NCBI GenBank assembly: GCA_964236735.1 | Contig: CAXSFM010000004.1 | Location: forward strand, 124,001-188,000 | DNA from: JAIVJG01 sp964236735 | GTDB taxonomy: Bacteria > Acidobacteriota > Blastocatellia > Pyrinomonadales > Pyrinomonadaceae | Direction of reading: 5' to 3' | Length of the DNA: 64,000 nt | Shown here: one piece after another, positions 1-10,299 of the stretch | How the letters are laid out: each line of letters starts with the position of its first letter | Numbering within the stretch: the stretch's first letter is position 1 | Translations under genes and position numbers: made by a program | The notes under the pieces: model-generated | What the model was told of the DNA's origin: nothing | What the model saw: the letters and a program-made list of their open reading frames with translations, nothing else | Database searches by the model: none

Positions 1-1
1 G

Positions 2-49
2 CGCACTTTTCGTGAGCAGTGGCGCGACGATCTATCCGGCAAGAAGTGA
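2..49 (+). CDS. C-terminal end of an upstream gene, probably lutB (truncated by window edge)
   Basis: The second reading frame is open from the left edge and ends at the TGA at 47-49, giving RTFREQWRDDLSGKK. A basic, tryptophan-containing tail of this sort is common at the C terminus of LutB-type iron-sulfur proteins, and lutC follows directly. Only 15 residues are visible, so the identity rests mainly on the neighbour. If real, this gene ends about 20 bases before the preferred lutC start. Confidence 0.4.
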   Translation, partial: RTFREQWRDDLSGKK

Positions 50-68
50 ACGGCGCGAGGTTGAGAGT

Positions 69-786
69 TTGACCGCAAGCAAGCAACACAACGACGAGGC
101 ACGTCGAGATATACTGGGTGCGATTCGCCGGCACTTGAAGGCGAGCGCGCCGTTCGATGCCGTGCGCGCCGAACACCAACATCATGCACAAGCGGAGAGC
201 GGCGCACAGTCTCATCTCGCACAGGCAGCGGTCACACGCGAGCCGCTGGCCGCGCCCGTGCAACGCTTTCACGACGCGCTCGTGGCGGTCGGCGGACACT
301 GCGTCATCGTGCGTGACGAAAGCGAAGCGGCGAACGCGCTGCGGCAGATCATCGAGTCGAAGCGCGCGCAACGCATTGCCGTCTCAGACTCGACGCTGGT
401 GCGAGAGTTATGCGCGCAGATACAAACGGACGGCGTGACATTCGCGCAGATTGATCCGCCCGCGTTGTTCGATTGCGACCTCGGCATCACGGGCGCGCAG
501 TTGGGTGTGGCGGAGACGGGCACGCTGGTGTTGGAATCCGACCGCGAGCGGCATCGCCTGTCGTCGCTCGTGCCGCCGGTGCATGTCGCCATCATCGCCG
601 CCGAACATATTCGTCAGACGTTGGGCGAGGCGTTGCAAGCGATCAACGAAAAAGGTCAAGCCGGTTTGAGCCGTGCGGTCACGTTCATCACGGGGCCGTC
701 GCGCACTTCCGACATCGAGTTGACGCTGGCGATTGGCGTCCACGGGCCGGGCGAGTTACACGTCATCATTATTGAGGGTGGAGATC

Positions 787-794
<8 letters not shown>
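69..794 (+). CDS. lutC: LUD-domain lactate utilisation protein LutC
   Basis: LUD-domain protein of about 241 residues; LutC acts with LutA and LutB in oxidising L-lactate to pyruvate. The family pattern is visible: an N-terminal helix NDEARRDILGAIRRHL, a central CDLGITGAQLGVAETGTLVL segment and a C-terminal ITGPSRTSDIELTLAIGVHG motif. A GTG at 12 is also in frame, but it would overlap the preceding gene by 38 bases; TTG at 69 has GAGG 8 bases upstream, so I prefer it. Its stop overlaps the start of the ABC ATPase. Placement beside rhamnose transport fits a pathway in which L-lactaldehyde from rhamnose is oxidised through lactate (inference). Confidence 0.8.
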
Positions 795-2324
<1,530 letters not shown>

Positions 2325-2328
<4 letters not shown>

Positions 2329-3305
2329 AACTCGGCCATTACAAACGAGAGGTGTCGGCGGCGCTGGCTTATGCCGCGCTGCTCGTGTTCGTCGGCCTCG
2401 TCGCGCCCTCGTTCTACAGCGCGGCGAATTTGCGCGATCTGGTTTTGAACAATGCGCCGACGTTGCTCATCGCCATCGGCATGACGCTCGTCATTCTGGT
2501 CGGTGAGATAGACATCTCGGTCGGCTCGCAATTCGCCGTGTGCAGCGTCGCCGCCGGATGGCTGGCGAAAGAAGGTGTGCCGGTCGCGTTGTTGTTGCCC
2601 TGCATCGTTCTTATCGGCGCGGCGATGGGCGCGCTCAACGGTGTGCTGGTCGGGCAGTTGCGACTGCCTTCAATCATCGTCACGCTGGCGATGTTAACGG
2701 CTTGGCGCGACGCCTTGCGTTGGGTGACGGAGGGCGCGTGGGTGCAGAACCTGCCCGCAAACTTTCAGTGGTTCGGCTTGGGACAGGCGGCAGGGCAGTG
2801 GCTGATCGTCGCCGTCGCGCTTGGCGTGCTCGTGAGCTTTAGCTGGCTGCTGCGTAACCTGGGAGGCGGGCGCGCGATCTACGCGGTCGGCTCGGATGCT
2901 GAAGCTGCGCGGCTCGCGGGCATCGAACCACGTCGCGTGGTCTGCGGCGTGTTCATCTTGATGGGCGCGCTCGTCGGCCTCGCGGCACTGCTCAACGCCG
3001 TGCGCTTCTCGGCGATACCGGGCAACACAGGCGTCGGTCTGGAGTTGAAAGCGGTTGCGGCGGTGGTGGTTGGCGGGACGGCGATTACGGGCGGACGCGG
3101 GCATCTCGTCGGGACGCTCATCGGCGTCGCGCTGTTAGGCACAATCGGCACGGCGTTGACGTTCGCGGGCATCAATCCATTCTGGGAGAAGGCGATTCAA
3201 GGGGCGATTATTCTCGCGGCGTTGGCGTCGGACATCGTGCTGGGTCGAGTCGGCAGCCTACGGCTTAAGGGTTTCAACTTGCGCGCTGCGGGGACAGCCA
3301 AATGA
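2325..3305 (+). CDS. Sugar ABC transporter permease (RhaP/RhaQ-like)
   Basis: A 326-residue BPD_transp_2 (RbsC-like) inner-membrane permease. It has an N-terminal helix after MKLGHYKREV, the family motif VGEIDISVGS near residue 62, the cytoplasmic loop AIYAVGSDAEAARLAGIEP near 185 and the C-terminal VVVGGTAITGGRGHLVGTLIG segment. It starts at an ATGA overlap with the ATPase and ends at an ATGA overlap with the following permease, so the three genes are translationally coupled. It is probably one half of a two-permease channel for L-rhamnose. Confidence 0.9.
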
Positions 3306-5407
3306 GTTCAACTGCGCCGCCATCCGCTGCCCGCGCGCTGCAACTGAACGCGCCTTTGCGCCAGCGTCTGTTCCCGAATAACGAGTGGGTGCTGATCGTC
3401 GTGCTGCTCATCGAGTGCGGCATCTTTAGTGTGACGGGGAGCAACTTCCTGTCAGCCGGCAACGCTTTTGAGATTGTCCGTCTGAGCGTCGAGGTCGGGC
3501 TGCTCGCGCTCGCGCTGACGCCGATTATCATTACCGGCGGCATTGATCTTTCGGTCGGCTCGATGATGGGACTGGCAGCGGTCGTGCTCGGCGGATTGTG
3601 GCGCGACGCGCACTTGCCGATGGCTCTGGCCGTGACGCTCACGCTGCTCGTCGGCATCGCGGGCGGCAGTCTCAACGCGCTGATGATCACACGGCTGAAG
3701 TTTCCGCCGCTCATCGTCACGCTCGGCACGTTCTCGCTCTTTCGCGGCATCGCCGAAGGATTGACGCGCGGCATCGAAAACTATTCGGGGTTCTCGCCGC
3801 AGTTCCTGTTCTGGGGACAAGGCTATGTCGGCGGACTCGTCCCGCCGCAGTTGTTCATCCTGCTCGCGGCCATCGCCGCCTGCTGGTGGTGGCTGCATCG
3901 CACGAGCTACGGGCGCAGCCTCTACGCCATCGGCTATTCGAGCGAGGGAGCGCGGTACGCGGGCATTCCCGTCGCGCGACGTCTCGGTTTCGTCTATGTG
4001 CTGTCGGGACTCGCGGCGAGCCTCGCGGCGATCATCTACGTCGCGCATCTGGGGCAGGCGAAATCGGATGCGGGCACGGGCTACGAGTTAATGGCGATCA
4101 CGGCGGTTGTGCTCGGCGGCGCATCAATTTTCGGCGGGCGCGGCACGACGCTCGGCACGGTGCTCGGACTCTTCGGCATCGTGATTTTGCAAAATGGATT
4201 GCGTCTGAGCGCGCAGCCGGCGGAACTGGCGGGGATACTCACGGGCGCGCTCCTGGTCGTGACGATATTGTTGGATCGTCTCTCGACGCGCGCGCGGTCG
4301 CAACCGCGCGGGCAGATTATTGCGGAGGAAATGGAAGTGAAAAATTCACAGGTCGCGATCTTGAGTGCAGTGATTCTGCTCGGCGCATTGGTCGTCGCCG
4401 GCAGCAACTGGATGCTGGTGAGTTCGCTGCGACAGCAAGGCACGGGGACGACTGCGCCGGGCACACAGAACGCACCCGCGACAGCGAAGACGGCGAACGG
4501 GCACAAGCCCGTCATCGCGCTGATGCCGAAGGCGAAGGGCGATCCGTACTTCATCAGTTGCAAGGCGGGCGCGGACGAAGCGGCGAAAGAGTTGGGCGTG
4601 GAGTTGCTATGGGACGGCCCGACCGATCTCGACCCGGCGAAGCAGAACGAAGTCGTCGAGGCGTGGATCACGCGCGGCGTGGATGCGATTGCGGTGAGCG
4701 TCGAGAACAAGGTCGGCATCTCGACCGTGCTCCGCAAGGCGAAAGAGAAGGGCATCAAGGTCGTCACCTGGGATGCCGATGCGGAACAGGACGCGCGCGA
4801 CTACTTCATCAATCAGGCCACGCCGCAGGGCATCGGCTACACGCTGACCGATGAGGCGGCGAGAATCCTTAACGGCAAAGGCGACTTCGCGATCATCACC
4901 GCTTCTTTGAGCGCCGCCAACCAGAACGACTGGATTAAATTTATCAAAGAGCGTCTGGCGCAGAAGTATCCAGACATGAAGCTCGTCGCGATTCAACCGA
5001 GCGAGGGCGACCGCGACCGCGCTTTCTCCGAGACGCAGACGGTGTTGAAGGTCTATCCGAACGTGAAGCTAATCATGGCGATTGCCGCGCCCGCCGTGCC
5101 CGGTGCGGCAGAGGCGGTCAAGCAGTCGGGACGCGCGGACGTGAAGGTCACAGGGCTGTCGCTTCCGAACATGTGCAAGCCATACATCAAGGAAGGCGTG
5201 ATTGATAACATCGTGCTGTGGAATACGGGCGATCTCGGTTACCTGACCGTCTATGCCGCGAACGCGCTGAGTACGGGCGGCCTCAAATCCGGCGACAAAG
5301 AACTGAGCGCGGGTCGTCTGGGCAAGCTCGAAGTGGTCGGCTCGGAGGTCAGACTCGGCGCGCCCTTCATCTTCAACAAGAGCAACATTGACAACTTTAA
5401 TTTCTGA
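3302..5407 (+). CDS. Fused sugar ABC permease and periplasmic sugar-binding protein (RhaQ-RhaS-like)
   Basis: A 701-residue fusion. Residues 1-340 form a complete BPD_transp_2 permease (TGGIDLSVGS near 80; AVVLGGASIFGGRGTTLGTV near 270). A further hydrophobic helix follows at about 352-372 (NSQVAILSAVILLGALVVAG), then a low-complexity G/T/A linker. From about residue 400 a complete periplasmic-binding-protein fold appears (VIALMPKAKGDPYFISCKAG; DAIAVSVENK; ending in APFIFNKSNIDNFNF), matching RhaS-type binding proteins. The extra helix looks like the binding protein's former signal peptide and would now cross the membrane so that the domain faces the periplasm. The reading frame is open throughout; an internal RBS-like site could also let the binding protein be made separately. 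Confidence 0.88.
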   Translation: MSSTAPPSAARALQLNAPLRQRLFPNNEWVLIVVLLIECGIFSVTGSNFLSAGNAFEIVRLSVEVGLLALALTPIIITGGIDLSVGSMMGLAAVVLGGLWRDAHLPMALAVTLTLLVGIAGGSLNALMITRLKFPPLIVTLGTFSLFRGIAEGLTRGIENYSGFSPQFLFWGQGYVGGLVPPQLFILLAAIAACWWWLHRTSYGRSLYAIGYSSEGARYAGIPVARRLGFVYVLSGLAASLAAIIYVAHLGQAKSDAGTGYELMAITAVVLGGASIFGGRGTTLGTVLGLFGIVILQNGLRLSAQPAELAGILTGALLVVTILLDRLSTRARSQPRGQIIAEEMEVKNSQVAILSAVILLGALVVAGSNWMLVSSLRQQGTGTTAPGTQNAPATAKTANGHKPVIALMPKAKGDPYFISCKAGADEAAKELGVELLWDGPTDLDPAKQNEVVEAWITRGVDAIAVSVENKVGISTVLRKAKEKGIKVVTWDADAEQDARDYFINQATPQGIGYTLTDEAARILNGKGDFAIITASLSAANQNDWIKFIKERLAQKYPDMKLVAIQPSEGDRDRAFSETQTVLKVYPNVKLIMAIAAPAVPGAAEAVKQSGRADVKVTGLSLPNMCKPYIKEGVIDNIVLWNTGDLGYLTVYAANALSTGGLKSGDKELSAGRLGKLEVVGSEVRLGAPFIFNKSNIDNFNF
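4324..4339 (+). promoter_or_regulatory. Possible internal ribosome binding site and start for the binding-protein domain
   Basis: Inside the fusion gene, GGAGG at 4324-4328 is followed by in-frame ATG (4331) and GTG (4337) codons. The GTG lies 8 bases after the motif. Translation from here would give a protein beginning VKNSQ with an immediate hydrophobic helix, which is how a free signal-peptide-bearing sugar-binding protein would start. Whether it is used cannot be told from sequence. Confidence 0.4.
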
Positions 5408-5436
5408 ACAGCCGATGTTGTGGAGGAAAGATAAAG

Positions 5437-5751
5437 GTGAAACGGAAAGCCTTTCGCATGACGCTCAAGCCGGATTGTCAGGTTGAGTACGAGCGGCGGC
5501 ACAACCCCATCTGGCCGGAGTTGCTGGACGTTCTGCGACAGCACGGCGTCCACAACTATTCGATCTTTCTTGAGCGCGAGAGGGATGAACTGTTCGCCTA
5601 CGTCGAGATCGAGTCGGAGGAGGCGTGGCAACAGATCGCGGGGACGGAAGCGTGCCGGCGTTGGTGGGCGGCGATGAAAGATTTGATGCTGACGAACGCG
5701 GACGATAGTCCCGTCTCGCTTGAATTGGATGAGGTCTTTCATCTGGATTGA
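5437..5751 (+). CDS. rhaM: L-rhamnose mutarotase
   Basis: A 104-residue protein matching the L-rhamnose mutarotase family in length and pattern: RKAFRMTLKPDCQVEYERRH, NPIWPELLDVLRQHGVHNYS, and a C-terminal tryptophan pair in CRRWWAAMKDLM. It interconverts the alpha and beta anomers of L-rhamnose before isomerisation or oxidation in the cytoplasm. It starts at GTG 5437 with GGAGG at 5422-5426 and lies 29 bases after the transporter fusion, so it is very likely in the same operon. This small gene is the best evidence that the importer carries L-rhamnose. Confidence 0.9.
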   Translation: MKRKAFRMTLKPDCQVEYERRHNPIWPELLDVLRQHGVHNYSIFLERERDELFAYVEIESEEAWQQIAGTEACRRWWAAMKDLMLTNADDSPVSLELDEVFHLD

Positions 5752-5796
5752 GGGATGCACGGAAAACTTAACGCGCTCTTCCGACACGATGGAACA

Positions 5797-6801
5797 ATGA
5801 TGAGATTCGCACGGCGCACAATTTTATCTGCCGCACTATCGCTCCTGTCTCTGTGCATGGCTGCGACAGGTCAGCAACGTCCTGGCAATGTCCATGCGCG
5901 TGATGACCATGATGGCGCACAAAAGTCCGGCGCGGCTTATCTCTTCTCTTACTTCAAAGGTAACGGCGAAGACGGATTGCATCTGGCTTACAGTTACGAC
6001 GGGCTGACGTGGCGCACGCTTAACAATGACAACTCGCTGCTGCGCCCGACCGTCGGCAAAGATAAGCTGATGCGCGATCCGCACATCGCTTTAGGGACGG
6101 ACGGATTGTTCCGCATGGTGTGGACAAGCTCCTGGTCTGAGCCGGTGCTCGGTTACGCCACCTCGCAGGATTTAATCCACTGGTCAACGCAGCAAGCCAT
6201 CACGCCGCTGACCACAGAGTCGAACGTGCGTAACGTCTGGGCGCCGGAGACCTTTTATGACGCGGACAAAAAAGAGTACTTGCTGTTCTGGTCAACGACG
6301 ATTCCAGGTCGCTTCCCCGCGACGGACGACACCGGCGACAACGGCCTCAACCATCGTATCTATCTGACGACGACGCGAGATTTTCAGACCTTCACGCCGA
6401 CGCGCCTGTTCTACGATCCCGGCTTCAACGTGATTGACGCCACGCTTGTCAAAGACGGGCGACGCTTCATCATGTTCTGCAAAGACGAGACGCGCAAACC
6501 TGTCGCGCACAAGTATCTGCGCTTCGCCGTCAGCCGTCGCGCGCAAGGGCCATACGGGACGGCGTCTGTGCCGATCACCGGCGACTACTGGGCGGAAGGG
6601 CCGTCGGCGATCAAGATCGGGCGCAGATGGGTCGTCTATTTCGATAAGTACACGCAGCATCACTACGGCGCGGTCGCGTCCACCGACATGCAGCATTGGG
6701 AAGACATCTCCGCGCAAATACAGATGCCCGCCGGAGCGAGACACGGCACGGTGTTTCGTGTCTCGCCATCAGTCCTGACGAAGTTGCTGGCATTGCCATA
6801 G
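5797..6801 (+). CDS. Exported glycoside hydrolase, GH43-like five-bladed propeller
   Basis: About 334 residues starting at ATG 5797, where a signal peptide begins (MMRFARRTILSAALSLLSL, probably cleaved near the ATGQQ). The start at 5755 is in frame but would put a charged extension before it. GH43/GH-J style blades are visible: MRDPHIALGTDG, GYATSQDLIHWS, NVWAPETFYDADKKEYLLFW, VIDATLVKDGRRFIMFCKDE, and YWAEGPSAIKIGRRW, whose Glu is the likely general acid. The family covers arabinofuranosidases, xylosidases and galactosidases, so the substrate is uncertain; an RG-I side chain is likely from context. It is 45 bases after rhaM, probably the same transcript. Confidence 0.72.
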   Translation: MMRFARRTILSAALSLLSLCMAATGQQRPGNVHARDDHDGAQKSGAAYLFSYFKGNGEDGLHLAYSYDGLTWRTLNNDNSLLRPTVGKDKLMRDPHIALGTDGLFRMVWTSSWSEPVLGYATSQDLIHWSTQQAITPLTTESNVRNVWAPETFYDADKKEYLLFWSTTIPGRFPATDDTGDNGLNHRIYLTTTRDFQTFTPTRLFYDPGFNVIDATLVKDGRRFIMFCKDETRKPVAHKYLRFAVSRRAQGPYGTASVPITGDYWAEGPSAIKIGRRWVVYFDKYTQHHYGAVASTDMQHWEDISAQIQMPAGARHGTVFRVSPSVLTKLLALP

Positions 6802-6878
6802 CTTCGGCGAGTGGATTCGCAGATTGATAAAACGCATTGATAAAACGCAAGGCGACGATAATTCGCCAGAGAAATTCT

Positions 6879-9695
6879 ATGAAACCCATTCCGATTCATC
6901 GCGCAAGAGTGTTAGCGGCGGCGTTGCTCATCGTCTTGGTGAGCGGCGCGCAGCAGTATGTACCCGCGCAAGCCATCAAGCTTGATGATCTCCAACGCTC
7001 GTTCGCGCATCCGCCGGACGACGCGCGGATTATGATGCGCTGGTGGTGGTTCGGGCCGGCGGTGACGAAGCCGGAACTCGAACGCGAGTTGCGCGTGATG
7101 AAGGCGGGCGGCATCGGCGGCGTCGAAGTACAGCCCGTTTACGCGCTCTCGCTCGATGATCCGGAAAAAGGCATTAAGAATTTTCCTTTCCTCTCGGACG
7201 AGTATCTCGACTCTCTTCGCTTCGTATCCGCCAAGACGCGCGAGTTGGGCTTACGCATGGACTTGACGCTCGGCAGCGGTTGGCCTTTCGGCGGGCCGCA
7301 AGTGCCCGTGACGCAGGCGGCGGGGATGCTCCGCACAGAGCGCGTCAAGGTTGAAGCAAACATGCGGCGCGTGCCCCTCCCCAACATCAGCGCGGGCGAA
7401 AAGTTAATCGCTATCTTTCTGGCGAGGCCGCAAGGGCAGGGCATCGCCGCCGACAGTCTCCGCGAAATCACAGACACGACGGATGGCGCGGTGCAACTCC
7501 CCGCTGATCTCACTGGCGCGCATGAAGTGTTCTTCTTCATCTCGAGCCGGACGGGCATGATGGTCAAACGTCCCGCCATCGGCGCGGAAGGCTTCGTGCT
7601 CGACCATCTCGACCGCGCCGCGACGGACAACTATCTGCAAAAGGTCGGCGACCGTTTGATGCAAGCGTTCGGCTCCGAGCAGCGGCCTACCAACATCTTT
7701 TGCGATAGTCTGGAGGTTTATAATCAAGATTGGACAAGCGACTTTCTGGAGGAGTTCAAACAGAGACGCGGCTACGATCTGAAGCCTTACCTGCCCGCAC
7801 TCGTGACGGACATGGGGCCGAAGACCGCCGCCGTCCGGCACGATTGGGGACAGACCATGACGGAACTGCTCAACGAGCATTTCCTCGCACCGTTGCACGA
7901 TTGGACGCGGCGCAATCACTCTCTGCTTCGCGTGCAGGCTTACGGCGTGCCGGCGGCGACGCTTTCGAGCAGCGCGAATGTTGATCTGTCCGAAGGGGAA
8001 GGCCCGCAGTGGAAGACTCTGCGCGCATCGCGCTGGGCTTCTTCAGCCAATCACCTGTACGGGCATCAAGTGACATCTTCGGAGACGTGGACGTGGCTGC
8101 ACTCGCCTGTCTTTCGCGCGACCCCGCTCGACATGAAGGCCGAGGCCGATCTGCATTTTCTCATCGGCGTCAATCAATTAATCGGGCACGGCTGGCCTTA
8201 CACGCCGCCGAGCGTCGAGTATCCGGGATGGCGGTTTTACGCATCAGCCGTCTTCGACGAAAAGAATCCTTGGTGGAGCGTCATGCCGGACGTTGCGCTT
8301 TACCTGCAACGCATGAGCTTCCTGTTGCGTCAGGGGCAGCCCGCTAACGATGTCGCCCTCTATCTGCCCAACAGCGATGCGTGGGCGGGTTTCACCGCCG
8401 GGCACACGCACATGATCGAGAGTCTGCGTGAATTGATCGGGCCGGATGTCATCGGCAGAGTGTTGGAAGCGGGATACGATCTCGACTTCTTTGATGATGA
8501 CGCATTGATGAAAGTCGGGCGCGTTGAAAAAGGTGAGTTAGTTTTGGGCGGGAATAAATATCGCGTTGTCGTGCTGCCCGGCGTTGAGCGTATCCCGCTC
8601 GAAACTCTGCGGAAGCTCGATGAGTTCGTGCGCGGCGGCGGCGTGCTCATCGCCACACGGCGTCTGCCCGCGCTTGCGCCGGGTTTTTTGGCGACTGATG
8701 CGGAGCAAAAAGAGATTGACGAAATTTCCCATCGCCTGTTCGCCGGTGCGACTGCTCCGGCACATTTTGTTGAGAATGAAAACCAGCAACTCGGCAGCAC
8801 TCTAACGGGCCTGCTGCGTCCCGACATGGCGCTCGCGCCCGCCGTGCCGTCCATCGGTTTCATCCACCGTCACACCAGTGATGCTGAAATTTATTTTGTC
8901 GCTAACACATCCAACGCGAGACAGAACGTCAACGCTACGTTCAGGGTCGAGGCGATGCAGCCGGAATGGTGGAATCCTTTCACGGGGCAGACCGCGCCGG
9001 CTGAAGTGCAAGCCAGACCGACCGGCGGCACGACGCTCGCGCTCGCGCTTGAGCCATACGAATCGCGCGTGGTGGTTTTCACGAAGCGCACGCTGCCGCC
9101 GCAGTCGCTGCAGTCGCGTAGTGTCGCGACCGCTCCAACACCGATTGATTTGAGCACGAATTGGCAAGTGACGTTCGGACAAAGCGGCAAGCCAGTGCTG
9201 ATGGAGCATCTGCGCTCATGGACAGAGGACGAGGCGACAAAGTACTTCTCAGGTCAAGCGACTTACGAAAAGGATGTGACCGTGCCTCAGAGTATGCTGC
9301 AAAACGGGCTGGCGGTGCGGCTTGATTTCGGGCAGGGTCAGCCTGTGCCGGAACAGCCGCTCAGGTCAGGGATACAGACATGGCTCGACGCGCCGATCAG
9401 GGAAGCCGCCATCGTCTATGTCAACGAGCGGCGAGCGGGCGCAGTCTGGTGTCCGCCGTATGCGCTCGACGTGACCGGCTTGCTGCACCCCGGCGAGAAC
9501 CATATCCGTATCGTCGTGGCTAACCTCGCGATCAATCAAATGGCGGGGCAGCGACCTCCCGATTACAGGCTCTTGAACCAGCGCTATGGCGAGCGCTTCC
9601 AGGCGCAGGACATGAACAAAGTGCAACCAGTCCCCGCCGGACTTTGGGGCCCCGTACAATTAATCGCCGATGGTAACGCCAATCGGAGGCCGTAA
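6879..9695 (+). CDS. Exported alpha-L-rhamnosidase, GH106 family
   Basis: About 938 residues starting at ATG 6879, directly before a signal peptide (KPIPIHRARVLAAALLIVLV). The GH106 signature region follows: DDARIMMRWWWFGPAVTKP, MKAGGIGGVEVQPVYALSL, DLTLGSGWPFGGPQV, then DSLEVYNQDWTSDFLEEF near residue 278, TSSETWTWLHSP near 400 and GHGWPYTPP. The C-terminal part is beta-sandwich-like (WQVTFGQSGKP; YVNERRAGAVWCPPYALDVT). The enzyme removes terminal L-rhamnose from rhamnogalacturonan or glycosides outside the cytoplasm and would feed the importer encoded upstream. It is the last gene of the first block; the next 600 bases are non-coding. Confidence 0.87.
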   Translation: MKPIPIHRARVLAAALLIVLVSGAQQYVPAQAIKLDDLQRSFAHPPDDARIMMRWWWFGPAVTKPELERELRVMKAGGIGGVEVQPVYALSLDDPEKGIKNFPFLSDEYLDSLRFVSAKTRELGLRMDLTLGSGWPFGGPQVPVTQAAGMLRTERVKVEANMRRVPLPNISAGEKLIAIFLARPQGQGIAADSLREITDTTDGAVQLPADLTGAHEVFFFISSRTGMMVKRPAIGAEGFVLDHLDRAATDNYLQKVGDRLMQAFGSEQRPTNIFCDSLEVYNQDWTSDFLEEFKQRRGYDLKPYLPALVTDMGPKTAAVRHDWGQTMTELLNEHFLAPLHDWTRRNHSLLRVQAYGVPAATLSSSANVDLSEGEGPQWKTLRASRWASSANHLYGHQVTSSETWTWLHSPVFRATPLDMKAEADLHFLIGVNQLIGHGWPYTPPSVEYPGWRFYASAVFDEKNPWWSVMPDVALYLQRMSFLLRQGQPANDVALYLPNSDAWAGFTAGHTHMIESLRELIGPDVIGRVLEAGYDLDFFDDDALMKVGRVEKGELVLGGNKYRVVVLPGVERIPLETLRKLDEFVRGGGVLIATRRLPALAPGFLATDAEQKEIDEISHRLFAGATAPAHFVENENQQLGSTLTGLLRPDMALAPAVPSIGFIHRHTSDAEIYFVANTSNARQNVNATFRVEAMQPEWWNPFTGQTAPAEVQARPTGGTTLALALEPYESRVVVFTKRTLPPQSLQSRSVATAPTPIDLSTNWQVTFGQSGKPVLMEHLRSWTEDEATKYFSGQATYEKDVTVPQSMLQNGLAVRLDFGQGQPVPEQPLRSGIQTWLDAPIREAAIVYVNERRAGAVWCPPYALDVTGLLHPGENHIRIVVANLAINQMAGQRPPDYRLLNQRYGERFQAQDMNKVQPVPAGLWGPVQLIADGNANRRP

Positions 9696-10299
9696 GCTCT
9701 GCTGAGAGGTGTAGGTTTATCCTTGAATTTTTTGGATATCTACATCTTTTTGGATGAAATATTCGTTTGAATTCAGCCTCAGCGGCGCTGAACTCAAATA
9801 TTTACTTGGCATCTCATAGGCAGTAACAAAGGGCATAACATTTGCCTGAAAATTATGAGCCATCTTAGAGTTGTTTTCCCGGCCAAGCTCAAGCATTACT
9901 CCAGTTGCATTAGACTAGCAGATAAATTCACCGCAACCGTTGTATTGCCTTGAGTAACTTCTTAAGCTACGAGTTAACCGCTTTACCTGTCGGTTAACCA
10001 GCGCATGATCAGAGCTTAAGACGCCTTCATTCGATAGGCTTTAATCCAAATGTCCTTTAGCCATTGAAGCTGTGTATGCCGTTGAGGTACGCCTCGATAG
10101 TGCTCAACCAGTGAATCGTTTCCTGCCCGTCGAATGCAGGTATCAGATCACATCTGCGAAAGCAAACACATTTTTCACATTGGCGCTTGAACCCCCAGCG
10201 CGCTGTTAGCTCGCTTGAGTCCTGCGCCCTAACCTTAAAACCGGAAGGCCTTCAGCCTTACCTAACCGATTAACTTACCTGAAGAGAGGAAGAAAGATA
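9696..10299 (+). other. Regulatory intergenic region before the TonB-dependent receptor
   Basis: I see no convincing gene in these 604 bases. The stretch is more A+T-rich than its surroundings. It holds the paired GTTAACCG/CGGTTAAC element, nested inside a perfect 8-base inverted repeat (CTTAAGCT at 9961-9968 and AGCTTAAG at 10013-10020). The receptor's ribosome binding site (GAAGAGAGGAAG) lies at the right edge. A long 5' untranslated region for the receptor is likely. Confidence 0.6.
9973..9998. promoter_or_regulatory. Candidate operator: inverted repeat GTTAACCG-N10-CGGTTAAC
   Basis: GTTAACCG (9973-9980) and CGGTTAAC (9991-9998) are perfect inverted copies separated by 10 bases. The left half continues as AGTTAACCGCTTTACCT, nearly the same string found at 29980 and 35753 in two other gaps of the locus. 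This looks like a binding site for a dimeric sugar-responsive repressor (LacI- or GntR-type), but no regulator gene is in the window. Confidence 0.5.

Noticed and set aside
3598..4854. Long open frame (+ strand, other frame) inside the permease-binding protein fusion
   Set aside because: Arginine/histidine-rich translation with no family pattern; it is a shadow of the G+C-rich real frame.
9696..10299. Riboswitch or small RNA gene upstream of the TonB receptor
   Set aside because: Only dyads are visible; I could not fit any known riboswitch core or a terminator-bounded transcript.
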